Shown: piece after piece, positions 12,148 to 24,200 of the stretch
Layout: every line of letters starts with the position of its first letter
How positions within the stretch are numbered: the stretch's first letter is position 1
Origin: Populus alba
Lineage: Eukaryota; Streptophyta; Magnoliopsida; Malpighiales; Salicaceae
Assembly: GCF_005239225.2 (NCBI RefSeq)
Contig: NC_133299.1
Coordinates: 6,576,967 to 6,640,966 of the forward strand
Direction: 5' to 3'
Length of the DNA stretch: 64,000 nt
Made by a program: the position numbers and the translations under genes
Notes under the pieces: generated by a model
Databases searched by the model: none
What the model was told of the DNA's origin: nothing
The model's input: the letters and a program-made list of their open reading frames with translations, nothing else

Positions 12148-12230
12148 CAACTCATTTACGAAGTGAGTTATAAAAAAGACTTTCAACTCAACCACTTACA
12201 AAGTGAGTTATAAAAAAGACTTCAACTAGG
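12148..12230. repeat. 42-bp tandem duplication
   Basis: Two adjacent copies (12148-12189 and 12190-12230) share AAGTGAGTTATAAAAAAGAC and the flanking TTCAACT. They differ at a few positions. The unit also contains the short inverted pair CACTT/AAGTG. Confidence 0.7.
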
Positions 12231-12560
12231 TCATTAACCTTGAGGAATGAGTTTGATTCAATACTCGGCAACTCACGAGCAGTTCGGTTTATTACAACCG
12301 TACATCAAGATCTTGTTATAAAATATTGAACTCAAAGAAGAAAAGGAATAAAAGTAAGAGATAAAAAATTAATTTACAAAAACATTTATTCAAAGTCAAG
12401 GATAGGATTTAACTATCTGCATGAGATAATTATTATGTTAATGAAAGTTGAGAGGATCCAGCTGACAACAACAGTGAAGTCGAGAAGTGTGTGTGTGAGT
12501 CACACGCACCCTAGAGAATTCTTCCATCAAAGAGTCGTCTCCACAGTATTAAAGAACTCT

Positions 12561-12601
12561 AAAAGGCGTGGGGAAAGCACTGTAGCTTCCCCACGCCTTT
12601 T
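12561..12601. repeat. Long hairpin at left edge of the T-rich block
   Basis: An arm AAAAGGCGTGGGGAA(A)GC is followed by the 6-nt loop ACTGTA and then GCTTCCCCACGCCTTTT. The arms are perfectly complementary apart from one extra A. The CACGCCTTTTA motif plus a following TAATA-rich stretch recurs at 14826-14900, beside the internal GC hairpin. Confidence 0.8.
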
Positions 12602-12979
12602 AATTAAACATAATATAATAATAATAATAATTATTATTATTATTATATATAATGATTATTATTATAATTATAATTATATTATTATGTTATAATATTTTTT
12701 TTTTCTTTTCTGTAGCATTTTTTTTTCCGTTTTTTTTTTCTTTTCTTTTTTCTGCTTTTTTTTTTTTTTTTGTAGCCTTTTTTTTTCCGTTTTTTTTTCT
12801 TTTGTTTTTTTTTTTCTGGAGCTTTTGTTTTTTCCCGCTTTTGTTTCTTCTTCATTTTTTTTACATATTTTTTTTTCTTTTTTTTTACCCAAACTTGACT
12901 TCTTTTTTTTTCTTTCTTTCTTTTAATTTTTTTAAAAAGTTATCTTTACTAATTTTTTTAAATACTAAGCTGGTTGAAA

Positions 12980-14760
12980 ATTTAAATATGTAGTTTTTTT
13001 CTTTAAAACATTGTGGATTGCTATAATATTCTCATACATTGTTTTTTTTTTTCTTTTTATGATTTATTTATTCTTTTCTTTTTCAAAATGATCTTTGTAG
13101 ATTTTATTTTTTTTATATTAAGTTGGTTGAGAATTTAGCTTTGTAGTTTTTTTTTTTAAAAAAATAAACAATATGGATTGCTACAATATTTCCCATGCAT
13201 GGTTTTTGTTTTGCTGTAGTGTTTCCCCACATAATTTTTTTAAAAAATTATCTTTATCGAATTTATTTTTTCAATATTGAGTTGGCTAATAATATAGCTT
13301 TAGCTTGCTCCACATGTTTTTTCTTTCTTTTTTTTGTTTTTCTAAAATTGTCATTTTTTACATATTTTCTTTTTTTGTTGTTTTTTTTAGAATTATTTTT
13401 GTTGATTTTATTTTTTTTGCTATTGAGCTGGTTGAAATTTTCGTTTTTTTTTGTTTTTTTCTTTAAAACACTGTAGCTTTCCCCGCGTGTTTTTTTTCTC
13501 GCTTTTGTTTCTTTTTTTTTACAAGTTTTTTTTTTCATTTTTTTTACCCAAAATTGAATTTTTTTAAAAAATATAGTCTTTATCAGCTTTTTTTTATATT
13601 GAGCTAGTTGAAAACTTAGCTTTGTAGCTTTTTTAAAAAAAAAAAAAACACTATGGATTGCTACAGTGTTTCCCTTATATGGTTTTTGTTTGTCTGCAGT
13701 GTTTCCCTCACATGTTTTTTTTTAATTATTGTTGTCGAATTTATTTTTTTAATATTGAGTTGGTTGAGAATTTAGCTTTAGCTTTAGCTTGCTCCATGTT
13801 TTTTTTTTTTGTTTTTTTAAATTTTTCCCAAAATTGTCTTTCTTCTTTATATTTTTTTTCATAATTATTTTTGTTGATTTTATTTTTTACTATTGAGCTG
13901 ATTGATAATTTAGTTTTTTTAATTTTTTTCTTTAAAACACTAGATTACTGCAGTGTTTCTCTACATAGTTTTTTATTAAATATTTTTTTTTTCAGAATTA
14001 TCTTTGTAGATTTTTTTTTTATATTAAGCTGATTGAGAATTTAACTTTGTAGTTATTTAAAATACTGTAGATTACTACAGTGTTTTCCCACATAATTTTT
14101 TCCTTGCTACAGTGTTTCCCCATATGTTTTTTTTTTGTTGATGTTTTTTTTTTTTTCAAATATGCTTTTGTCAAATTTTTATTTTTTTCATACTGAACCG
14201 GCTAATAATTTAGCTTTTTTTCCTTAAAACATCGTTGATTGCTACAGTGTTTTCCCATATGCTTTTTTTTGTTATGTTTTTTTTTTAAATGGTCTTTGTC
14301 GCTTTTATTGTTTTTGATATTGAGCTGATTAAAAATTAAAAATGTAGATTTTATCATCAAAAACTTTAGATTGCTATAGTGTTTCATGGATGTTTTTTTT
14401 TATATTTGTCAAAATTATTTTTATTGATTTTTTTTTAATATTGAGCTGGTTGAGAATTATAGTTGTATATTTCCTCACAAAACACTATAGATTGCTACAG
14501 TGTTTTTATAAAAATGATTTTAATATTTAGCTGGTTGAAAATTTAGCTTTAACTTTCCTCACATGTTTTTTTTTATTATTATTTTTTTTTTTTTTGCTTT
14601 TTTTTCTTCCAAAATTGTCATCTTCTTTTTTTCATTTTTTTGTGTTTTTTTTATAATTTTTTTTATCGATTTTTTTTTTAATACTGAGCTGGTTGAGAAT
14701 ATAGTTTTGTAGTTTTTTTCCTTTAAAATATTGTGGATAGTAACATTTTTTTTATATGAT
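12980..14760. repeat. Array of palindrome-cored T-rich repeats
   Basis: Roughly ten degenerate units share the order T-run, ATTGAGCTGGTTGAGAATTT, AGCTTTGTAG, T-run, AAAACACTGTAG-ATTG-CTACAGTG, TTTCCC(CA)CATG. The core CACTGTAG-ATTG-CTACAGTG is a hairpin. Good copies are at 13647-13670, 14064-14081 (perfect 7-bp arms) and 14481-14504; worn copies are near 13010, 13175, 13935, 14235, 14370 and 14735. Spacing is irregular, about 120-290 bp. Open frames here are Phe- or Lys-rich translations of homopolymer runs and are not genes. Confidence 0.75.
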
Positions 14761-14999
14761 TTTTTTCACAAATCCACAATAATGCACAAGCATGCCACAA
14801 GCCTGCGGCATCGCGCGGGCATGTCACGCCTTTTACTAATATATGTACTTATTAATATATTATATTATTATAATTATAAATATTATTATATTGTATTGTA
14901 TTATATTATATTATATAACTATTTTTTTCCTTTTTTTTCCTTTTCAATTTTTGTTAATGAATTTTTTTTGTTTCATTTAGTTTGTTAATGTTATTTTTT

Positions 15000-15310
15000 T
15001 TATTTAGTTATCAGATTTTCATGATACGGATCTCAGGTTTGATGGGTTAGCCTGATTTGACAAATTTTTTTTCATTTAGTTTAGTTTGTTAAAGTTAATT
15101 TTCTTTCTATTTAATTATCAGACTTTCATACTTTCATGACACGTGTCCTGAGCTTGACGGGTTAACTTGGTTTGATGGGTTAACCCAGTTAATTCTGGGT
15201 AAACCCGTCATTTGTTTTTCTATTTAGTTATCAAACTTTCATGATGTGAATCCCAGGTTTTACGAGATAACCTGGTTTAAAGGGTTAACCCAATTAATTC
15301 ATTTTTTTTT
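15000..15310. repeat. GGGTTAACCC-type dispersed repeat
   Basis: Three to four repeats of a segment with TTTAGTTATCAGACTTTCAT, then GACACG, GGTTTGACGGGTTAACC and TGGTTTGA. These are inverse-orientation relatives of the array at 2.78-3.72 kb. Members also occur at 52.25-52.48 kb. Confidence 0.5.
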
Positions 15311-15817
15311 CTTTTTCTTCATTAGTTTTTTCCTTTCTATTGATTTTTTTTCTTTGTTTTTTTTAATCAATCTATTTAATTATTACACTTTATGACACGA
15401 CCTTATATCTAGACTCACATCCAATATTCTTGGGTCTAGTGTTGCAGCCAGACTCACTTAAACTTGGGTCATGCAAGTTTATTTTTATTATAAATATTAC
15501 TCTTAAGTCAGGCGTTGCAGCCAAACCCAAGTTTTTTGGGTATAATTTTGCAGAAAAACCCAAAATTTTTAAATTTTTATTTGTTTTAATATTTTTTATG
15601 CAAAAACAATGACCCGCGGCATCGCGCGGGTCAAGTGTCTAGTTTAATATAAAGGGTGTAATAAAAGAGATTGTGTTGAACAAGTGGAGCAACATGCAAT
15701 GAACTGATCATGTATAGGACTAAAGTCATTGGTCTAGCTCCGAAAAACTGAAGCAGTCGCAATCCATAATCTCAAAAGAAAATTTTCCAACAGAGCCCAC
15801 TAGCTACTTCTTGTTCT

Positions 15818-15824
15818 TATAAAT
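15818..15824 (+). promoter_or_regulatory. Probable TATA box of the ALMT gene
   Basis: TATAAAT lies about 195 bp upstream of the ALMT start codon, in a compact upstream region of about 375 bp between the Helitron-type end and the ATG. No in-frame upstream start displaces the chosen ATG. Core-promoter assignment is inferred from motif and position only. Confidence 0.5.
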
Positions 15825-16016
15825 GTAGGATGGCCGGCGAGGCATATGCTCTCCAAAAGCTGTTCTTTCTCAAGCAGTTCTCTCCAAAATAATTTAAGAA
15901 AAGAAAACCATTTCAAAAGGTTTTGTTTTAATCCTTGAGTTGAGCTCTCTTAGCTAGTTAATTATCACTCCTATCCTTAGTTCAGGTAAAGTCGCCACCG
16001 TCCACAATCTTTATCC

Positions 16017-19000
16017 ATGGAGATTGATCAGCCAACAATTCAACAGAAAGCCGGGCATTTTACATGTGCATGGAGCTGTTTCAAGGCCTTGCCTGGTGAG
16101 GCCAAGGCCAAGGCTATAAAAGTTGCAAAAAGTTCAAAAAAACTTGGAGAAGATGACCCAAGAAGAGTCATTCACTCCCTAAAAGTGGGATTAGCTCTCA
16201 CATTCGTGTCCTTCTTCTATTATTCGAGACCTCTCTATGATGGTTTTGGGCAGTCAGGGATGTGGGCTGTGTTAACTGTGGTTGTAATCTTTGAGTTTAC
16301 AGTAGGTACGCGATTAGTTATACTTGAAGGAATTGGCTAGCTGTTTTCCTATTTAATTAACTTCAGTAAAATCTACATGTCAACCAGATTGAAATAGTGA
16401 CGCAGTATTTGATAATGCATGTATTTGTTTGTTATGCAGGTGGAACTTTGAGCAAGGGTTTGTACAGAGGCTTGGCAACATTACTTGCCTGTGCTCTAGG
16501 GTTCGGAGCTTCGAACTTGGCCAGTCTATTTGGAAGGAAAGGACAGCCCATTGTCATTGGGATCCTTGTCTTCCTATTAGGTATGCTTGTATAGAACTTA
16601 AAGCAATATAATAGTGATTTGCTTATTGTTATTTTCAGAGATTTTAAATCCAACCCGGTATTCAAGGTTCAAATCATGAGTTTTATTTGGATTATTAGGT
16701 TTTAACTGAATTACTCGGGTTAATCTTAAAATTTTTTTATAAATCAACATGATATTGTTTTGATTAAAAAAATAGTTAACAAGTTATAATCGAGTTTTTT
16801 ATCAAGTTTTGTCGGGTCAGTAGGTCAACTGGCCAGGTCACTCTAGTTTTTTATTTTCCTTATTTTTTTTTAACCTAACTTGATTCTATTCTTAGATAAG
16901 TTAGATCTCGGGTTGACCTGTTAGATCGAGATAAATTTTAAAACTATAATTATTTCTTACACTAGAAGTAATTTGAATCCATACATGAATCTAGGGTCAA
17001 TAGAATATATAATAGAGTTTTAAAAACTCGATTAATGAAAAAATTGAAAAAAAAAATAACTAAATAAATTGAAAAAAAAAACTGAATAAACTAATTTGAA
17101 AATAAGAAAAACCATGTGGTCTGGTTTAGTTTTAATTTTAAAAAATTGAAATCAAATGAACCGGTTGAATCAAAATTTAATCACCTAAAAAAATTATAAA
17201 TAAAAAATTTTCATCTGTACCTTGAATGGGACTGTTTTTTTCCTTCCTTGTTATCTTATAATCCATGAAGATGATGTAATGATAGGGATAATCTAAATAA
17301 TCCTAATTATGCTTAAAATGCAGCTTAGAGCTAGATGAGGATGGATGGCTATTATTTGTTGACAGTTGGGACATATCAGAGTTATGGGTATCATTGCGTT
17401 CATGACTTTAGAGGACTTTTTTCTTGTGACTTTTTCAAAGAGAATTAGATTTGTTTGGGAATAGAATCTCAACTTTGCTTTCTTGTGTTGTATAAAAGAG
17501 GAATTGTATCCTTGTAGCAGGTGTTTGCAATTAGTGGGAGGAGATTCAACCAAATTATTCAAATAATTTTTTAACCCACACATATACATTCTAGTTTTTC
17601 AGTTGTTAAAGTAAAGAAAACCTACTCAGACAGAACCGGATCGAATTAAACTGAATTAAATCAATTTAATTTGAACTGATTTTTAATTTAATTTAAGTTA
17701 AATTTTTTTAAAAAAATTAAAATATCCAGTTTGATTAAAATTTTTAGACCGAATCAAATTGGGTTTTGAACACTCCTACTATAGGCTAACATATGCTAAA
17801 ATGTTTATTGACACTCTTTATAGCATGATAACGCAAGTTTAAGTTGTGTTTATGCAGTGGCAGCGTCTACATTCACACGGTTCTTCCCACGAATCAAGGC
17901 AAGATATGACTATGGAGTCGTGATATTTATACTAACATTCAGTTTAGTATCTGTTTCGGGGTATCGAGTTGAAAAACTCTTAGTCCTGGCACATCAAAGG
18001 CTGTCAACAATACTCATAGGTGGAGCGATTTGCATGCTTTTATCGTTCATTTTTCCAGTTTGGGCCGGTGAGGATCTTCATAAGTTGGTCGCTTCCAATG
18101 TAGAAAAGCTTGCAAAATACCTAGAAGGTATTACCCAACTTATTAACTTTGTTATAGTTTCCATAAATAAATAAATAAAAACCTTTTTAGTTAGTTTTAC
18201 CTGCATATTATTTAACATGAAGGGCAACTGAACAGTAGAGTATTACAGGTTTTGGAGGTGAATTTTTCCAGCCTTTAGAGGATGAAAGGAATGTTAAGGT
18301 CTCCAACGCTGATAAATCATTTCTTCGAAGATATAAAAATGTCCTAAACTCAAAATCCACTGAAGAATCCATGGTACAGACTCTTTCCACTTAAATTCCA
18401 CTAACATGCATTTTTGTCTTAGCGTGAGTGCCACCATCTTTGATTCATTTTATCATCCATTGGCTATGCTAATAGATTTAGTGGATGATCTTACACTTAA
18501 TGCAGGCAAATCTAGCAAGATGGGAACCTAGACATGGCCGTTTTGGTTTCCGGCATCCATGGAAACAATACCTGAAGATTGGATCCCTCTCACGTCGATG
18601 TGCTTACCAGATTGAAGCTCTTGATGCCTACAGGCTACATCGACTCTCATAACCAAGTAATATACATGCTAATGTTGCCCGCGTGTAGGAAATAGAAGTA
18701 CAATTCTCACCTGAAACAATCCATACTTTCTGCCAATTCTTTTCGAAGCTTTTTCCTACCACACTTAGATGGAGCCAGTTTTGTAACTGGAAGAACAATT
18801 TTAAATTAGATATCAACATCTCATGATTCCATCACGCTAAGTCCACCAAATATACTTTCCTCTTTTCAATATTAATATTCCAATTGTATTAATAGCTGAA
18901 TTTATGAGTATGCACACCATCCCAAGGGTTTTGATTAAATCACCCGACAAAGCTGCTTTCAAGACATTTTTTCTATCTGACAAATTGTTGATGTCAAAAG

Positions 19001-19523
19001 CTGAAACATATTCTGCTACTCTTTTCAGGCACCACTGAAATTCCGATGCAAAATCCAAGGACCGTGTACAAGGATGAGTATAGAATGCAGCATGGCGCTG
19101 GAATCATTGGCCTTAGCTATCAAAACAATGACTCTTCCGTCTTCAGCAAATGTCCATGTGGAGAACTCGAAAACTGCCATCAAGGATCTCAAAATTGCTA
19201 TTAAAACTGTCTCATTGGACCACGATCAAGACCTTTTAGCAATTGTACCAGCTGCAACAGTTGCTACAATAATAATTGAGATTGTTAAATGCGTGGAGAT
19301 TTTATCTGAATCAGTGCACGAGCTCTCTGATCTAGCACACTTCAAGAGTGTGGAACCGACGGTGTCCCTAGAGAAACCGCCGTTTCTTCACCGGGGAAGC
19401 ATAAAACCTGTTTTAGAAGGTGATGCTGACCGTGTTATTATTGCAATAGACGTGAAGTCTGCGGATTCACCAGAAAGTGAGAATACTCAAGGTCCAATGC
19501 CTGGTCAGCGTCTGGAGGTGTAA
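16017..19523 (+). pseudogene. Aluminium-activated malate transporter family (ALMT), frameshifted
   Basis: ALMT proteins are plant anion channels for malate and related anions at the plasma membrane or tonoplast. The exons I place are 16017-16305, 16440-16580, 17858-18127, 18249-18373, 18506-18656 and 19029-19523. Exons 1-3 encode the membrane-spanning part ([55 protein letters not shown]). Exon 5 has the family WEP motif ([12 protein letters not shown]). Exon 6 holds the C-terminal domain (GPCTRMS, LALAIKTMT). Without an insertion the gene would code for 487 aa, a normal family length. However, exon 5 contains 7 extra bases (AGGCTAC, about 18632-18638, flanked by CTAC repeats). They shift the frame and give TAA at 18650-18652, so the predicted product stops after 323 aa. 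All splice phases agree if the 7 bases are removed. It is either a recent pseudogene, a truncated allele or a sequence error. Subfamily not assigned. Confidence 0.85.
16640..17180. repeat. Dispersed repeat in ALMT intron 2
   Basis: The 1.28-kb intron 2 carries a worn repeat with CGGGTCAGTAGGTCAACTGG and TCTCGGGTTGACCTGTTAGA. This is the same GGTTGACC/GGTTAACC style as the arrays at 2.8 and 15 kb. The other ALMT introns are short (about 120-370 bp). Confidence 0.4.
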
Positions 19524-21207
19524 ATATTGCATCCAAATCCATCGATCCAGTCAAAACAAATTATCTCTTACATACCACCTCCTTTAAGTTTCGAAATAAA
19601 TCATGAAAGAAGTCGACTACAAATTAATGGTTAAATAAATCATATGCTAATGCTGCCCATATACTATACAAAATCTCATGAATTATCCATCATTTTGATT
19701 GACAACTCTTATAGTTTTTGTTTTCTTAAATGTATGAGCTATGGTGTGTTTGAATGATAATGTCCTTGTGTTAAAATACTTAAGTACTCAATTCAACCAA
19801 TTGAACAACTTTTTAATATAAAAAACTTATTTTTAAACTCAAATGAGAATTAAAATTAAATTTTTGATTTTTGATTTTTCAATTTAAAATTTTCAAATCT
19901 TAAAACATTCTAATTTGTTGATGATTCAGTTTCTAATTCGCCAGAATGAACTTACATCAACCTAACTAATACCAGCCAGAACTAATGAAAAGAAATTAAA
20001 TCAAAACATCTCATAATTTATGTATTAAAATAAAATAAAAAAGAAAACAGTACTAGAAAATTGCTAAATACCAACTAAATATTTTATCGGTGTTTATACT
20101 TGACACCCATATGCATCGTAATTCACATCAATAAATGAAATTCACATCAATAAATGAAAAACATTGACGAGAGTTAACCCAAATCGCATATGCTAATCAT
20201 ATCAGGTCAAATAAAGCTTATCTAATCAAAAGATTCTTCATGAAATCACTTTGATTCATAAGATCCACTCGCTCCATGCATGAGGTTTTTCAGGGGAAAA
20301 AAACTATCTAGCAAAATTAGCTTTAGGCAGTTGACATGGTATGTTTGCGACTAGATTTGAGCCCACCAGTGTTGAAGATCCACTGCATTTGAAAACTAAG
20401 AATTTTGGATCTTTCTAGTTTTTTGAAACGAAAATCACCGATTGAAAGTTTAATTCGTGACTATGAAGGTAACTTCTGTTTTCTTTTTCAGCAAAAATAT
20501 CCTGGCAAGTTCAATTAATCATTAGCTAACTCTCCCTTCAGCTTACAATGAATAAACTGAATTTTCATCAGCATATTTTCTCAACCATTCAACCCTTTTC
20601 AGAAAACAACATCATCAATGTCAGATCTCATGGAAAGTTTAAGATCGCCCTAGCCACCCATGACGCAACCTTACTTCTGAGATGAGCAATAAAAATCAAC
20701 AAACCTCGCAACAGCTCAAAAGTTTCTGCCGCAACATTCAAACCAAACAAACAGTGCCCTAGATAATGGTTACAAAATAGTTTTGCTAGCTGATCTTTAA
20801 AAAAATATCCAATGGGAAAAGTAGCTCATTCCTATAATAGGGACATGAATTAAAAAGAGGATTATAAAAATAAGCAAAACCAAAAGAGAACGTTAGAAAT
20901 CAAACAGCAGAATAGCCCACGAATTTACTTCCAACTTGAAGGAGATTTGTCATTGATACCTTCTTACAAAAAAGCGCAGTTTACTTGCAGTGTGAATTAC
21001 ACAATAGTTTTTAGCATCTACTTGTATCTATTGACAAGTAAAAACAAAATTTGGAGGTGGCTGTGGCTGTGGCTGTGGACTTATGCTTCGGATATAAATA
21101 CATCAATAATGAAAGAAAAATTCCTTTCTACTAGCAAGTTTAACGGCTCCTACATACATTGTGTGATTATTATACAGGAGATTTGTGATACCAGCAGTAT
21201 TATCTAC
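19524..21207. other. ALMT-DGD1 convergent intergenic region
   Basis: The two genes converge here, so this interval should contain both 3' UTRs. The last few hundred bases before 21208 read as DGD1 3' UTR on the minus strand. A short GGCTGT repeat lies at about 21057-21077. No further gene is evident. Confidence 0.5.
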
Positions 21208-24200
21208 TTACCATCCATAGATGGGATTCTCTACTTGCGGAGGCAAGAGATGGAGATCTTTACAGTGCTGCTTGTCATAGTCCCGTGTCCCAGGTATCGC
21301 TCCAGTACACAGCCTAAGAAACTCATTCCCCGTGAGGCAGTAGTGGGCATACGCCAACCCTCCATCAATCATCTCAGACAGATTAGGCATTGAAACTGCT
21401 TTTGTGATGCTCTTTCCATTAGTTTTGCTCAATTTTACATCTTTTTCAGAATCCAGGACTCTATCAAGCTCCGAATACTGCATAAATCTCTGGGTGGCAG
21501 CCTCCCATGAGAGGTTGTATCTTTGCTCGGGTGTAAGAGGCTGAGGTTCATTTGCTAATGCTTCCTTAACTCTTGCAACAAAGTCCTCAGATGTCTTGTA
21601 AGTCAGACAATTGGGAAATGACCTGAAGTACTCATTAGATGGGTGGTCGGCACATACGACAAATTTTCCCATTGCAAGTGCCTCAGCAGTGGCTGTGCAG
21701 AGCACATCACTGATACTGGGATTTATGAAAACTTTGTACCTTCAAACAGAGAAAGAAATGTTAAAAGGATTTATGAAAACTTAAGTCTCTTCAAGAAAAG
21801 AGGAATGTTCCACAAAAAACACAAATAGTTTAAGTAGGGACAAAGACATGCTTCATTCTCTGATGGAGTCATTACTGATCGCACAGCAGGAAAGTTTTCA
21901 GCAGGCTAGCTCAAAAAAGAAGCTCTACCTGATCATCACACAAGGTTTATTTTATTTTATTTTATTTGGCAGTTATATTTCTTGAGTTATTCATTTAAAT
22001 TGAAGAGATCATCTAGATGCTCTCCTTTGTTCCAATTCACGGTTTGCATTATATGATAAAAAACAGAAGACAGCTTCTATCAAATCCTTACCCATGAAGA
22101 GAATCATCAGCATGGTCTCTTCCTTTAAGAAAGTTGAGATTCAAATCCAATCTTTTCGCTGTACTCTGAACTTCATTTGCATCCTCTCCATTTCCGAATA
22201 CATCTAATTTGAAGCCATCCAGCTCATTCTTGTGTTTTGCCAGCAAATCTATCAACTCCTTGTATCCCTTGGCCCATACCATCTTGCCTAAGAAATATGC
22301 TCCTTTTGAGAAGGCTTGCTGCCCAAGTTCCCTTTCAGCTGCAACTTTTTCCCCAATTTTCAAAAATCTTGGATTCACACCATGAACATTGCAAATGACA
22401 GACTTCGGTAAATCCTGGGTGGCAGCAGAAAGGCGAAGAACCTGAAAAGGTGAACATGAAACAATTTAATCCAAGTAATAGGATAAACATTCCAAAAATC
22501 TGCTCATTGTATGGTTAACACTACAATAGCAACAAAAAAAATTGTGAAGCCACCTTCAATATCCAATGATCAGAAAATCCAAGAAATTAGTCAATTTACC
22601 TTATGGCAGTATGCTCGTGTGACCAAGTTGTTTATGTGTTTGACAAGGAAAGCTTGGAGAGCCCCGTTCTTCTCTCTCTTGATGTATTCTAGATAATTTG
22701 TGTGGACAACTCCAACAACATGATTGAACTTATCAGTCCAGCGCTTTCCATGGTGATACCAATTCAGGTGTTCTGGTTCTTCCAGGATGGCAATGTCAGC
22801 ATCCCTTGATGGAACAAATTTGGAAGTATCCCCGGCAGGTATTATGCTTCTCCTTTCTTTTGAGAACTACAGAACAACGAGAACAAAAATGTCACTTGTT
22901 TTATACTTTGATACTATGAACAAGATGGTGCGTATTTTGATTATCAATCAGCTACCTTTCCTGGATAAAAGGAGATCTTAAAATCTGCTTTAAAGCCAAC
23001 CCTTTCCTCAAGCCAGTTACGTATATAATTCTCCTGCTCTTCTGGTGAAGTAAAAGTGAGATTATTGGGATAAACTAGTTCTTGATCTGACTTACAAAGC
23101 CATGGAACCAGCAGAGTAACATTTTGCTTTTCAGACTTTGCTAAATATGCTGCTCGAAAAAGTGGATTAACAGCTGTTCCAGTCATCCATGGAAGGCTAG
23201 CAGTTGTGACAATGGCAACATGTCTCTTCCCGTCAGATGGGTGATGCTTTGATGAGTCAGTCCAAAAGCCTCCATCATAACAATGCCCTGTGCTTTGAAG
23301 AACACTCGCTATTCTTAAATCCAGTTCATCATTTGCATTCTCATCAAGGAGGGTCGATTGTCCTGAAGACAATGAGGGCAACAAAAATTGGTTCTTGCGT
23401 TTTCTGCACAAGCCCTCCACTATCTTGTCACAAACATCTGAATCACAATGAGAACACTACAAAACTCAAACTGTATACAGGTCAACTAATATACAATAAG
23501 CATGTTTTCTAGAAAGATGAAAGGTATCGGTATTAGGGGTGAGCAAAAAAACCAAAAAACTGATTAAACCGAGAAAATCAGAAAAAAAAAATAACCAAGA
23601 AAACCGAACCGTGAAAAAAAACCAATTATAATTTTTAAAAAAACGACCAGTTCAATTTGGTTTCGGTTTTATAAACCTGAAACCGAAAAAACCAAACCAA
23701 ACCCAAACCGAAAAAAACCAAGCCAAACTGAAAAAAAACTGTGTCAAACCAGAAAAAACTGAACCAAACCTGAACCGGTTGGTTTGAACCGGTTTTTGTT
23801 CTAAAATAACCGAAACTGGTCGGTTTGAACCGGTTTCGGTTTGGTTTGGTTATTTTTTCTATAAAAACCGAACCGAACCAAAAATGATCACTCCTAATCA
23901 GTATCACATAAACAAATATTTGAAAGATATGATACTATATCAGTTTCCCAAAGGAAGAGAATATCAACAATTATAATAGTTGTTTTCAGCAGTCACCATT
24001 TACAAATGGATTTAGAAGCATTTTTTCTTCGAGAGATGCAAATGGATGATGTGATCTTCCATATCTGGTGCTCCCAGTAGTGAATACCAACATCATAGAG
24101 AAAATTATGAGAGAGGGCATGAGGCAGGGGTTCAATTTTCCCATAGTTGTGAAAACTCGAACATAAGTATGAATATCACAACCTGGCCTGGTGTATTTTT

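Larger units (their letters stand above)
12561..15642 (+). mobile_element. Candidate non-autonomous Helitron block with Helitron-type 3' end
   Basis: The right edge has the structure expected of a Helitron 3' terminus. There is a GC-rich hairpin with 8-bp arms GACCCGCG and CGCGGGTC around a 6-nt loop (15611-15632), then AAGTGT, then CTAG (15639-15642) followed by T. A related hairpin (GCCTGCG/CGCGGGC) lies at 14801-14820. The interior is T-rich and built of palindrome-cored repeats. There is no Rep/helicase coding, so it would be non-autonomous. The left boundary is uncertain and no clear 5' TC end was identified. 12561 is simply where the repeat block starts, with a strong hairpin. The terminal structure is seen directly; the Helitron assignment is inferred. 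Confidence 0.55.

Noticed and set aside
12652..13540. Phe-rich (plus) and Lys-rich (minus) open frames of 70-115 codons
   Set aside because: They are translations of T-run/A-run repeats on opposite strands, have no domain, and fall inside the palindrome-cored array.
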